Of a stretch of DNA of 64,000 bases, positions 36,876 to 44,571 are shown piece by piece. Both the position numbers and the translations under genes were made by a program. The DNA comes from Pseudanabaena mucicola FACHB-723 (GTDB lineage Bacteria > Cyanobacteriota > Cyanobacteriia > Pseudanabaenales > Pseudanabaenaceae): the NCBI RefSeq assembly GCF_014696385.1, contig NZ_JACJQB010000013.1, positions 1 to 64,000 on the forward strand, read 5' to 3'. The notes under the pieces are model-generated. The model made no database searches and had not been told where the DNA came from. It was given only the letters and a program-made list of their open reading frames with translations. The first letter of the stretch is position 1, and the number at the start of each line of letters is the position of its first letter.

Positions 36876-37612
36876 ATTAATCTTGTTACTTATAGAAAAA
36901 AGAGGAAGTGCGAATCACTTCCTCTTTTTTGTGCAAGTTATTTCTACAGCCATAGAAGATATTGCGATCGCTATATCTTCTATGCTTCTCTTGATGTGAA
37001 CTAAACAGTATTTATACTTATCTAGCTTATTAAAAAAATATTAAAAAGATTCCTTATGAATTGCTTAACATTTGTTTATATTGATTTTGCATTGGCTAGA
37101 AATAACCATGAGTAAAAGTTACTAATTCTATCAATATTTATGATCAGCAATTTCTGTAAAGCAAAAGGTGTAAGAAGTTTAGCTTTGTTATTAATCTTTA
37201 TATAAAGAAATGGATCTAAATGCAAAGAATACTTAACAATATTTTGATAGGTACAAATCCCTAAAAAAACTTGCTGGAAGGGGATTATAGCGATTCTAAA
37301 TATTCTTTACGTAACTTCATATACAGTATTTTTAAATTTGCACAAAATCTGCACAAATTAGTTGTTTTAATCGCATTATTCGGAAACGACTAAACTAAAA
37401 ATGACATCAAAACTTATTTCGGTTTAGTTCCATTGAGTAAATCAAATTGAAGTTGGGCTTAGTGCTTTATTTGATTTCTTGGCAATGCTACTTAGCTTTA
37501 TTCGATTTTGATTTGGCTGGTCTGACTCAAAATCTCAATACAAGTAGTAGCTCGGTTCAGAATGATTTCGCTATTAAAATATACCTTTAAAATTATTAAG
37601 GAGATTCTTTAA
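36876..37612 (+). promoter_or_regulatory. Long upstream region of the cpc operon
   Basis: This 737-nt AT-rich stretch holds no convincing gene. After the pcyA terminator comes a HIP1-centred palindrome (36951-36984). TGCACAAA is directly repeated at 37339-37346 and 37350-37357, an 11-bp period that puts both copies on the same face of the helix. AAATCAAA and TTTGATTT form a spaced inverted repeat near 37440-37480. AAGGAGA just before 37613 is the cpcB ribosome-binding site. Long leaders are usual for cyanobacterial cpc operons. The transcription start cannot be fixed from sequence. Confidence 0.6.
36896..36930 (+). terminator. pcyA terminator
   Basis: A perfect 15-bp stem (36896-36910 with 36916-36930) with a CGAAT loop ends in a run of six T, 20 nt after the pcyA stop. 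Confidence 0.88.
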
Positions 37613-38131
37613 ATGCTAGACGCTTTTACCAAAGTAGTTGCTCAGGCAGATACTCGCGGAGCTTTTGTAAGTGATTCTCAAATTGATGCTCTCAAGCAAT
37701 TGGTTGCTGACGGCACAAAGCGCTTGGATGTTGTTAACCGCATCACCTCCAACTCATCCTCCATCGTTACCGATGCTGCTCGTGCTTTGTTTGAAGAGCA
37801 ACCTCAATTGATCGCTCCTGGTGGAAATGCATACACCCACCGTCGTATCGCTGCTTGTATGCGCGATATGGACATCATCCTTCGCTATGTAACCTACGCT
37901 GTATTTGCTGGTGATGCTAGTGTTCTAGAAGATCGTTGCCTCAATGGCTTGCGTGAAACCTACAGCGCTTTGGGCGTACCTGGTGGATCTGTTGCAGTAG
38001 GTATCGAAAAAATGAAGGCTGCTGCGATCGCACTTGCTAACGATCCTAATGGCGTAACTCGTGGTGATTGTAGTGCTCTTATGTCTGAACTAGCTGGCTA
38101 TTTCGACAAAGCAGCCGCAGCAGTAGGCTAA
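37613..38131 (+). CDS. cpcB: C-phycocyanin beta subunit
   Basis: CpcB (172 aa) pairs with CpcA to form the hexameric discs of phycobilisome rods. The globin-like fold carries two phycocyanobilins: Cys near 82 in [10 protein letters not shown] and Cys near 153 in RGDCSAL. Asn in [10 protein letters not shown] corresponds to Asn72, which is gamma-N-methylated in the family. The length and residues identify phycocyanin rather than phycoerythrin or allophycocyanin beta. It is the first gene of the cpc operon with a strong ribosome-binding site. The use of preferred codons is in line with high expression. Confidence 0.98.
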   Translation: MLDAFTKVVAQADTRGAFVSDSQIDALKQLVADGTKRLDVVNRITSNSSSIVTDAARALFEEQPQLIAPGGNAYTHRRIAACMRDMDIILRYVTYAVFAGDASVLEDRCLNGLRETYSALGVPGGSVAVGIEKMKAAAIALANDPNGVTRGDCSALMSELAGYFDKAAAAVG

Positions 38132-38246
38132 TCACTCAATAAAATTTTTGTGCAAGCACCTTGCATTAAAACTTTTTGAAATAATTTTCTTTTCTTCCTT
38201 TTTCTCTACATTCCAACACAAATAATTTTTTAGAGGTACATTGAGC

Positions 38247-38735
38247 ATGAAGACTCCTTTAACTGAAGCCGTCGCTACAGCAGATTCTCAAGGTCGCTTT
38301 CTAAGTGTTCCTGAAATGCAAGCTGCATTTGGTCGTCTACGCACAGCCGCAGCTAGCCTTGATGCTGCTAAGGGTTTGAGCGCTAATGCTGCTAGCTTGG
38401 CTGAAGGTGCTGCAAATGCTGTTTATCAGAAGTATCCTTACACCACCCAACAACAAGGTAACAACTTCGCTTCCACCCCTCGTGGTAAGGCAAAGTGCTC
38501 TCGTGACATCGGTTACTACATCCGCATGATCACATACTGCTTGATCGCTGGTAGCACTGGTCCTATGGATGATTACCTTGTCAGTGGTTTGACCGAAATC
38601 AACCGTGCTTTCGATCTATCTCCTAGCTGGTATGTTGAAGCTTTGAAGTACATCAGAGCTAACCACGGTTTGGGTGGCGATGCAGCTTTAGAAGCTAACT
38701 CCTACATCGACTATGCAATCAATGCGCTCAGCTAA
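38247..38735 (+). CDS. cpcA: C-phycocyanin alpha subunit
   Basis: CpcA (162 aa) carries one phycocyanobilin at Cys near 84 ([13 protein letters not shown]). It starts at ATG 38247, giving the family N-terminus [22 protein letters not shown] two codons earlier (38241) is in frame but less likely, because AGAGG lies well placed for the ATG. It lies 115 nt after cpcB. The downstream 280 nt contain a hairpin that probably limits read-through to the linker genes. Length is standard. Confidence 0.98.
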   Translation: MKTPLTEAVATADSQGRFLSVPEMQAAFGRLRTAAASLDAAKGLSANAASLAEGAANAVYQKYPYTTQQQGNNFASTPRGKAKCSRDIGYYIRMITYCLIAGSTGPMDDYLVSGLTEINRAFDLSPSWYVEALKYIRANHGLGGDAALEANSYIDYAINALS

Positions 38736-38884
38736 GGTTTTCTTCTAGTTACAGCAATTTGTAATAAAGCGAACCACCAGATTTCTATCGAAAGTTTGGC
38801 TTCGCCGTACCTTCAACAAAAATCTGGGTTCTCACTTCAGCACAAATTGCTAAAGTTACTAGAGAATCAAGAAAACCCCGAAGA

Positions 38885-38917
38885 CGGTAAGTACACCCTG
38901 AGGGGAAGTGCTTACCG
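38885..38917 (+). terminator. Hairpin between cpcA and the rod-linker genes
   Basis: A 10-bp stem with one G-U pair (38885-38894 and 38908-38917), followed by TTTT. It probably acts as a partial terminator, so that cpcBA transcripts outnumber the linker transcripts. Confidence 0.75.
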
Positions 38918-39014
38918 TTTTCTGCATTGGTTTAGTGTGGATTTTTAAGAGATGCCATACTAAATATTTTTAAATATTTTATAAAAAATCCCATTATTTT
39001 TAAGGAGCTTCGAT

Positions 39015-39830
39015 ATGACAAGTTCTGCGGCAGCAACCCGTTTAGGATTTGAGCCTTTTGTTAATGCTTCTCCTGTGGAATTGAAAACGAATTGGAGCGA
39101 TGCTGATATACAGTCAGTGATCACGGCTGCCTATCGCCAAGTGTTTGGTAATGATCACCTGATGCTGTCAGAACGTTTGACCACGGCTGAGTCAATGTTG
39201 GCTAGTGGTAATCTTTCGGTAAGAGACTTTGTTCGTGCTTTAGCGCAATCAGAATTGTACCGAACCAAATTTTTCTCTTCCACTCCTCAAGTTCGCTTTA
39301 TTGAATTGAACTTCAAGCATCTTTTAGGTCGCGCACCTAATGATGAGGCGGAGATTACAGAACATGTCAATCGCTACATTGAGCATGGATATGAAGCTGA
39401 AATCAATTCCTATATTGATTCCTTAGAATATCAAGAGAACTTTGGTGACTCGACTGTACCTTACTATCGTGGATTCGCTACCCAGCGTGGTCAGAAAAAT
39501 GTCGCGTTCAACCGTATGTTCCAGCTCTATCGTGGCTATGCTAATAGCGATCGCGCTCAGGGCAAAAACAAATCAACTTGGTTGACCGAAGATCTAGCTC
39601 GCAATACAGCTAATGCAATTCGCACTCCTAGTTTTGGTCTAGCTCTAGCTGGTAACACTGCTGGAGATCGTGGTCTGTATCGCGTTACGGCTGTCCAAGC
39701 TAACCGTGGTCAGTCAACCCAAATTCGTCGCAGTGTCAGAGAGTATTTGGTGACCTATGACCAGCTTTCTGCCACCATGCAAAGGCTGAACAAGAGCGGT
39801 AGTCGCATTACCCAGATTTCGCCCGCTTAA
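39015..39830 (+). CDS. cpcC: Phycobilisome rod linker polypeptide (first copy)
   Basis: This 271-residue rod linker joins phycocyanin hexamers. The N-terminal linker domain (residues about 15-150) shows AYRQVFGNDHLMLSERL, VRDFVRALAQSELYRTKFF and the segment [13 protein letters not shown]. The C-terminal CpcD-like domain lies at about 215-270 (LYRVTAVQA, VREYLVTYDQLSATMQRL). It is preceded by AAGGAGC. It is clearly paralogous to the next gene. Which of the two corresponds to CpcC1 or CpcC2 cannot be decided here. A hairpin follows. Confidence 0.95.
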   Translation: MTSSAAATRLGFEPFVNASPVELKTNWSDADIQSVITAAYRQVFGNDHLMLSERLTTAESMLASGNLSVRDFVRALAQSELYRTKFFSSTPQVRFIELNFKHLLGRAPNDEAEITEHVNRYIEHGYEAEINSYIDSLEYQENFGDSTVPYYRGFATQRGQKNVAFNRMFQLYRGYANSDRAQGKNKSTWLTEDLARNTANAIRTPSFGLALAGNTAGDRGLYRVTAVQANRGQSTQIRRSVREYLVTYDQLSATMQRLNKSGSRITQISPA

Positions 39831-39836
39831 ATCTTA

Positions 39837-39877
39837 TTAATCTAGCAAGTATCAAAAATTCTTACTTGCTAGATTAA
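39837..39877 (+). terminator. Hairpin between the two rod-linker genes
   Basis: A perfect 15-bp stem (39837-39851 with 39863-39877) is followed by a T-rich stretch, 6 nt after the stop. It could attenuate transcription or stabilise the upstream mRNA end. Confidence 0.7.
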
Positions 39878-39937
39878 TTTTTTATTTAAGTTCCTCGCAC
39901 TGCAATTTATTTAAATATCTACGGAGAATAAAATAAC

Positions 39938-40801
39938 GTGATTACCAATGCCGCTTCCCGTTTGGGAACTTCCGCTTATAGTGATAGCAGCCCAGTGGAA
40001 CTACGTCCTAACTGGACATCAGAACAGGCTCAAGCTGTGATCAATGCTGTTTATCGCCATGTGTTGGGAAATGATTACATCATGGCATCAGAGAGACTAG
40101 TGCCTCTAGAGTCTTTGCTCACCAGTGGACAAATCACTGTCCGTGATTTTGTGCGTGGTGTTGCTAAATCTGAGCTTTACAAAAACAAGTTTCTTTATCC
40201 TAACTTCCACACCCGTGTCATTGAACTCAACTTCAAGCACTTCTTGGGTCGCGCTCCTTACAACGAAGCAGAAGTAATTGAGCACCTCGATCGCTATCAA
40301 AATGAAGGTTTTGATGCTGATGTTGATTCTTTCATTGACTCGGCTGAGTACGAAGATAGCTTCGGTGATTCAACAGTGCCTTACTATCGTGGTTTTGAAA
40401 ATAAAGTTGGCGATCAAACCACTGGTTTTACGAGAATGTTTCGCCTCTATCGTGGCTATGCCAACAGCGATCGCGCTCAGATCGAAGGTAATAATTCTCG
40501 TCTAGCGGTTGAGCTGGCTCAAAACAGTGCATCTACCATCGTGGGTGCTTCTGGTGGTAATGATGGTTGGGCATACCGTTCGACCCGTGGCACAATGCCT
40601 ACCCGTGCTTTTGGTCGTTCTTCTACAGGTTCGACAGATCGTCTATACCGCATTGAAGTCGCGGCAGTGTCTCAACCTCGCTACCCTAACGTGCGTCGTA
40701 GCAATAGAGAATACATTGTCTCCTATGATCAATTGAATAGCACCTTGCAACGCATCAACAAAATGGGCGGCAAAGTCGCTAGCGTGACTGTTGCTCAGTA
40801 G
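39938..40801 (+). CDS. cpcC: Phycobilisome rod linker polypeptide (second copy)
   Basis: This 287-residue rod linker has the standard N-terminus ([23 protein letters not shown]) and linker domain ([36 protein letters not shown]). The C-terminal CpcD-like domain starts around 227 ([20 protein letters not shown]). The start codon is GTG with GGAG 11 nt upstream. It differs from the first copy mainly in a longer middle section (about residues 185-225, Gly/Ser/Arg-rich). Tandem rod linkers set rod length, each copy sitting at a fixed position in the rod. Confidence 0.95.
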   Translation: MITNAASRLGTSAYSDSSPVELRPNWTSEQAQAVINAVYRHVLGNDYIMASERLVPLESLLTSGQITVRDFVRGVAKSELYKNKFLYPNFHTRVIELNFKHFLGRAPYNEAEVIEHLDRYQNEGFDADVDSFIDSAEYEDSFGDSTVPYYRGFENKVGDQTTGFTRMFRLYRGYANSDRAQIEGNNSRLAVELAQNSASTIVGASGGNDGWAYRSTRGTMPTRAFGRSSTGSTDRLYRIEVAAVSQPRYPNVRRSNREYIVSYDQLNSTLQRINKMGGKVASVTVAQ

Positions 40802-40820
40802 TTGAGCTTCGCAGTTTGCC

Positions 40821-40845
40821 AAAGTACACCCTTTGGGTGTACTTT
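40821..40845 (+). terminator. Hairpin between the second rod linker and cpcD
   Basis: An 11-bp stem with a TTT loop (40821-40831 and 40835-40845), followed by a short T run. It lies 20 nt after the rod-linker stop. Confidence 0.7.
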
Positions 40846-40879
40846 TTGTTTAATTTCTAATTTATTGCAAAATATATCT

Positions 40880-41113
40880 ATGATTCTCTCTAATTCCTCT
40901 GCTGATACCCGCTATTTTGTCTATGAGGTATCTGGTTTACATCTAAAGAACCAACCTGCTAAGAATGACACCTATATTCTGAACGACAATGGTAATGCCC
41001 TAATTCAAGTTCCTTACAATCGGATGAATGAGCAGATGCAAACAATTCTTCGTCGTGGTGGCAAGATTGTAAATATTCGTCCTCTTAACGAAAATCTATC
41101 TGCTGAAGGTTAA
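40880..41113 (+). CDS. cpcD: Phycobilisome small rod-capping linker
   Basis: CpcD (77 aa) caps the distal end of phycocyanin rods. The start at ATG 40880 gives the usual length. The longer in-frame opening at 40802 would cover the upstream hairpin. The domain shows RYFVYEVSGL, QVPYNRMNEQMQTILRRGG and KIVNIRPL, as in the C-terminal domain of both rod linkers upstream. It ends the cpc gene series. cpcE, cpcF and cpcG are not in this window. Confidence 0.95.
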   Translation: MILSNSSADTRYFVYEVSGLHLKNQPAKNDTYILNDNGNALIQVPYNRMNEQMQTILRRGGKIVNIRPLNENLSAEG

Positions 41114-41140
41114 TTTTTAACCTATAAAGATTCAACAAGT

Positions 41141-41173
41141 AAAAAAGAGAGTTGCGTTGCAACTTTCTTTTTT
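41141..41173 (+). repeat. 15-bp-stem palindrome, cpcD terminator (GAGAGTTGC family)
   Basis: Arms 41141-41155 and 41159-41173 with a GTT loop and one G-U pair, ending in T7. The core GAGAGTTGC is shared with the dispersed palindromes. The long T run makes this a good terminator of the cpc operon. Confidence 0.82.
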
Positions 41174-41255
41174 TGTTTTATGGATCGCAATATTTTGTAA
41201 AAAGCATTCATCAGCCTTCACAATGGAAATAATTGATCTCAATGCTTAGCTCTTT

Positions 41256-42278
41256 ATGACTTTCTTATCGCCGCTAACTTCTGAAGCAGTTTGCGATCGC
41301 AAAATCTATCCCATTAGTATTGCGCCCATGATGGATCGCACCGATCGCCACTATCGCTACTTCATGCGGCAGATTACGCGGCGGACTTTGCTCTATACCG
41401 AAATGGTGACTAGTGCGGCGATTAAGCATGGTGATAAGGACTATTTATTGGGATTTTCCCCCGATGAAAATCCGATTGCACTGCAAGTTGGGGGTGATAA
41501 TCCTCAAGACTTGGCAGAATGTGCGCGGATTGCAGAGTCGATGGGCTATGACGAAATTAATCTCAACGTGGGCTGTCCCAGCGATCGGGTGCAGAGTGGC
41601 CACTTTGGGGCATGTTTGATGAAAACTCCTGAACGAGTTGCCGAATGTGTGGCGGCAATGATGGCGGCGACGAAAATTCCTGTATCGGTCAAGCATCGCA
41701 TTGGAGTTGATGAGCTTGATCGTTATGAAGATATGCAAAATTTTGTGCAAATTTTGGCGGAGGTGGGGTGTCAGCGTTTTTCTGTACATGCGCGTAAGGC
41801 TTGGCTACAGGGGCTAAGCCCGAAGGACAATCGCGAAGTTCCACCCCTACGCTACGGTGATGTGCATCGCTTAAAGCAAGAATTTCCTGATTTATTGATC
41901 GAAATCAATGGCGGCTTTACTAATCTAGAGCAGGTGCATCAACAGTTGCAGTATGTCGATGCGGTGATGATTGGTCGTGCTGCCTATGACAACCCCTATC
42001 TATTTGCCACTTGCGATCTCGAATTTTTTGGTGACGAGACAGCGATTCGTAGTCGAATTGAGGTGGCGGAGGCGATGATTCCCTATATTGATACATGGAC
42101 AGCGCAGGGATTGCGTTTACATAAAATCACGCGCCACATGTTGCAATTGTTCCATGGTCAGGCGGGTAGCCGTATCTGGAAGCGAATCATTACTGATAAA
42201 TCCTGCATTGTGGGTGCGGGTTCAGAAGTAATTAGCGAAGCAATTGCCGCAGTTGTCTCCAGCAGCCAAGCAAGTTAA
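41256..42278 (+). CDS. dusA: tRNA-dihydrouridine synthase A
   Basis: DusA (340 aa) is an FMN enzyme that reduces uridine at positions 20/20a of the tRNA D-loop. The TIM barrel shows ISIAPMMDRTDRHYRYF (FMN site), MVTSAAIKHGD, the catalytic cysteine in LNVGCPSDRVQSG, FGACLM, VKHRIGVD, FSVHARKAW and GRAAYDNPYLF. These are typical of DusA rather than DusB or DusC. Length is normal. The stop codon lies inside the left flank of a palindrome, which also ends transcription from the converging holB gene. Confidence 0.95.
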   Translation: MTFLSPLTSEAVCDRKIYPISIAPMMDRTDRHYRYFMRQITRRTLLYTEMVTSAAIKHGDKDYLLGFSPDENPIALQVGGDNPQDLAECARIAESMGYDEINLNVGCPSDRVQSGHFGACLMKTPERVAECVAAMMAATKIPVSVKHRIGVDELDRYEDMQNFVQILAEVGCQRFSVHARKAWLQGLSPKDNREVPPLRYGDVHRLKQEFPDLLIEINGGFTNLEQVHQQLQYVDAVMIGRAAYDNPYLFATCDLEFFGDETAIRSRIEVAEAMIPYIDTWTAQGLRLHKITRHMLQLFHGQAGSRIWKRIITDKSCIVGAGSEVISEAIAAVVSSSQAS

Positions 42279-42287
42279 GACCCAAAA

Positions 42288-42322
42288 CCCAAAAGAGAGT
42301 TGCGTTGCAACTCTCTTTTGGG
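42288..42322. repeat. 16-bp-stem palindrome between dusA and holB (GAGAGTTGC family)
   Basis: Perfect arms 42288-42303 and 42307-42322 with a GTT loop. An outer arm (TAAGACCC with GGGTCTTA at 42320-42327) gives an alternative pairing that includes the dusA stop region. It works as a bidirectional terminator and is identical to the 41141 copy in its central GAGAGTTGCGTTGCAACT. Confidence 0.85.
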
Positions 42323-42324
42323 TC

Positions 42325-43260
42325 TTAAAGCTTTCCTGCGATATGCAGTAAAGTTACTTCCCAAACTAGCCTTGGTTGGACATAGCGACCAATCAATTCC
42401 CTAGCTTTGTCGAGATGTTGCAACACTGACTTAGATTTTTGCTGCTCCCAAAAATAATTTTGCAAATAATCAATTAACCACAATTGTAGATCTACCTCTA
42501 AATCCTTGGTGATTTGCTTGGCGATGGTCATTGCACTGCGAGCATCCTGCGGAATCTGTCTCACCGAATTTAACAAATCATTGGGGATACTTTTAAAACG
42601 CTCAAAGGAATCGATCGCATTTCCTGCCGAGCCTTGGGCGAGAGCAATTACTTCAGGCGGAATATCAGCATGTCCTTCACGGGCAAGTACCTCTTGCATT
42701 TGTGCTTGATTGAGCCTTGTGAAAGGGATGCGCTGACATCGGGAAACAAGGGTGGGTAAGATCGACCCAGCATCAGGCACAATCAGAATAATCGTGGCGT
42801 AGAGAGGTTCTTCGAGGGTTTTGAGAAGGCTATTGGCGGCAGACTCCGCCATGGACTGAGCCTCTTCGATAATTACCACCGAGCGACGACATTCGAGCGG
42901 GGCGCGGCTCACAAATTCACTGATTTCACGGACTTGCTCAATTCTGATCTGTGGCAAGGCGCGGCGCTTTAGTCCTGATGCCTCAGCCTCTTTTGCTGTG
43001 AGCATTTTGCCCCTATCTAAATAGGTTGGCTCGACCCATAGCAAATCGGGATGATTGCGATCGCGCAAGCGATTTACGGATTTGTGATCGCCTAGTAAAA
43101 TCTCGGCAAAGGCTAAAGCAGTTTTGCTGCGACCGACACCACTCGTCCCTGCAAACAGGTAAGCAGGGGCAATACGATCGCGTTGCATGGCTGCCTTGAG
43201 TAAGGTGATTGCTTGAGTTTGTCCGACCACGGCATCAAAAGCCGTTAAAGTATTACCCAC
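42325..43260 (-). CDS. holB: DNA polymerase III clamp-loader subunit delta prime
   Basis: This 311-residue AAA+ protein is the delta prime subunit of the clamp loader. It shows the P-loop region FAGTSGVGRSKTALAF, Walker B-like VVIIEEAQSM, sensor region SLLKTLEEP and the SRC motif (LVSRCQRIPF) that acts in trans on gamma/tau. The Walker A lysine is Arg (GVGRS), consistent with a subunit that does not hydrolyse ATP. The start is GTG and its G is the last base of the upstream TAG, so translation is coupled to the preceding gene. DnaX would have zinc-binding Cys and a longer C-terminus, which are missing here. Confidence 0.88.
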   Translation of the reverse strand: MGNTLTAFDAVVGQTQAITLLKAAMQRDRIAPAYLFAGTSGVGRSKTALAFAEILLGDHKSVNRLRDRNHPDLLWVEPTYLDRGKMLTAKEAEASGLKRRALPQIRIEQVREISEFVSRAPLECRRSVVIIEEAQSMAESAANSLLKTLEEPLYATIILIVPDAGSILPTLVSRCQRIPFTRLNQAQMQEVLAREGHADIPPEVIALAQGSAGNAIDSFERFKSIPNDLLNSVRQIPQDARSAMTIAKQITKDLEVDLQLWLIDYLQNYFWEQQKSKSVLQHLDKARELIGRYVQPRLVWEVTLLHIAGKL

Positions 43261-43940
43261 TAATCATTCCAACTTTGTTGTTGCGATCGCCAAGACTCGC
43301 TAGAGCGCAAACTTCTACGGTTGGGACGATCGGAATCCTGTTCCACAATTCGCCGCCGTAGCCACCAACGAATTGCTTCATCGACTGCCGCCGCAGGATC
43401 GCTAGAAATTTCCGCTAATTCCGCAAATAGTTCAGGGGAAATTTCGACATAGGGCTTCCGATTTGCTTCGATTGGAGTCTCTTGAGAAATTTCTTCCACG
43501 ATTAGGGGTGTGTCAATTATTTCTTCTAGGATAGTTATAGTTGACTGATCCTGTGGAAATTGATCTGTAAATTGCTCGGTTTCATTATTGCGGATGGTTG
43601 GCATATAAGCACTCTCTGCGTCATGAAATAGATTAATTCTCAGGGCAGTAAAGGTGACGGCAAGATTGATGGCAGCTAAGACTAATAGGTTAACTGCCTG
43701 TCCCAATAGTAAAAGTATGGCTGCCGTCAGACTGATGAGGACACCTGTCGCCAAAAAATTATAGCCAACAGTTTTTCTCGATACTACTGGTTTGCTTGTT
43801 TTTACGGGCGGTTCAGGGCGAACTCTAGAACCGCGTTGCCTTGTCCCAAAGATAAAAACTAGGGCAATGGTGATATAGACCAGACCCAGTGCTAAGAAAA
43901 AGCCATTGAGTAGCCAAAAGTCTTGCATGAATTTATTCAA
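43260..43940 (-). CDS. Membrane protein with C-terminal duplicated module
   Basis: This 226-residue protein has hydrophobic segments at about residues 8-31 and 62-100 (two or three helices), then an acidic variable region, then a C-terminal module of about 55 residues (ELFAELAEISSDPAAAVDEAIRWWLRRR) ending in Arg/Ser-rich sequence and WND. The module recurs in the small protein encoded just upstream (43967-44221), which also ends WND. The helical AxDEAIRxWLxRR pattern resembles short DNA- or protein-binding helices, but I cannot name a family. It overlaps the holB start by 1 nt. Confidence 0.6.
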   Translation of the reverse strand: MNKFMQDFWLLNGFFLALGLVYITIALVFIFGTRQRGSRVRPEPPVKTSKPVVSRKTVGYNFLATGVLISLTAAILLLLGQAVNLLVLAAINLAVTFTALRINLFHDAESAYMPTIRNNETEQFTDQFPQDQSTITILEEIIDTPLIVEEISQETPIEANRKPYVEISPELFAELAEISSDPAAAVDEAIRWWLRRRIVEQDSDRPNRRSLRSSESWRSQQQSWND

Positions 43941-43966
43941 GCTTGCTTAAATTTGCTGGTCATTTA

Positions 43967-44221
43967 TTAGTCATTCCATTCGCCGCGTGGTGGTACGACA
44001 GGATTCATGGTGAGGGGACGAGAGCGATCGGCTTCTTTGATTGCCCGACGTTGTAACCACTGACGGATAGCTGTATCAATTGCTTGTTCTGGATCATTCG
44101 TTACTTCGCCAAGTTCGGCTAGCAAAGCAGGGTCAATGTCTATACTCTTTAGTACCTCATTAAATACTGCTTCGTTAGCCGATTGGTTTATTTGCGGTTC
44201 GTTGGCGTTATCTTCTGGCAT
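43967..44221 (-). CDS. Small protein sharing the C-terminal module of its neighbour
   Basis: This 84-residue soluble protein consists mainly of the module also found at the C-terminus of the next gene product. Its LLAELGEVTNDPEQAIDTAI aligns with the neighbour's LFAELAEISSDPAAAVDEAI, followed in both by RxWLxRR and a WND end. It is acidic at the N-terminus. The gap between the two genes is 26 nt, and holB follows. The arrangement points to a local duplication. Function unknown. Confidence 0.6.
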   Translation of the reverse strand: MPEDNANEPQINQSANEAVFNEVLKSIDIDPALLAELGEVTNDPEQAIDTAIRQWLQRRAIKEADRSRPLTMNPVVPPRGEWND

Positions 44222-44571
44222 GGGTACTATTTTAAGAATTATTTAACTTGAATTAATCTAGGGCTATGCCGATTTTACCCAGATTTGTTACCCTCTGAAT
44301 GTACATTGCGATCGCAATCTAAATTTTATAGTGATCAGATATAGATATAGCTAAGTAAGTTAAGACATAAACTCAAAAGGGAGTTGCGGCGCTTCGCGCC
44401 GCAACTCCCTTGTAGGTTGTAAGGTAACTGGCTGCAGCTATAAAAGGGGCTTAAGTGTTGCTAGTCCACGTTGCCACTCCATGCTCAAGCCACAATTTCA
44501 ACCAAAAATTGAGGATTTGATGACCAAAAATTCTGTATTCTGGATTAACATCACAGACTTTATTTGTATCC
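44222..44571. other. Divergent intergenic region before hisS
   Basis: This 350-nt region lies between divergent genes, so no terminator is needed here, yet it contains a perfect GAGTTGC palindrome (44377-44411) with ATAGCT flanks on both sides (44346 and about 44440). I see no gene. Candidate promoters for hisS and the small minus-strand gene must flank this element. Confidence 0.65.
44377..44411. repeat. 16-bp-stem palindrome in a divergent promoter region
   Basis: Perfect arms 44377-44392 and 44396-44411 with a TTC loop; core GGGAGTTGCGGCGC. The outer context reads ATAGCTAAGTAAGTTAAGACA on the left in two parts. Read on the other strand, the right side is ATAGCTGCAGCCAGTTA, matching the left flank near 60718. 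This is the clearest complete copy of the dispersed element. Confidence 0.85.

Noticed and set aside
37056-37115. 19-codon frame in the cpc upstream region
   Set aside because: No ribosome-binding site or known small-protein match; expected by chance in 680 nt of AT-rich DNA.
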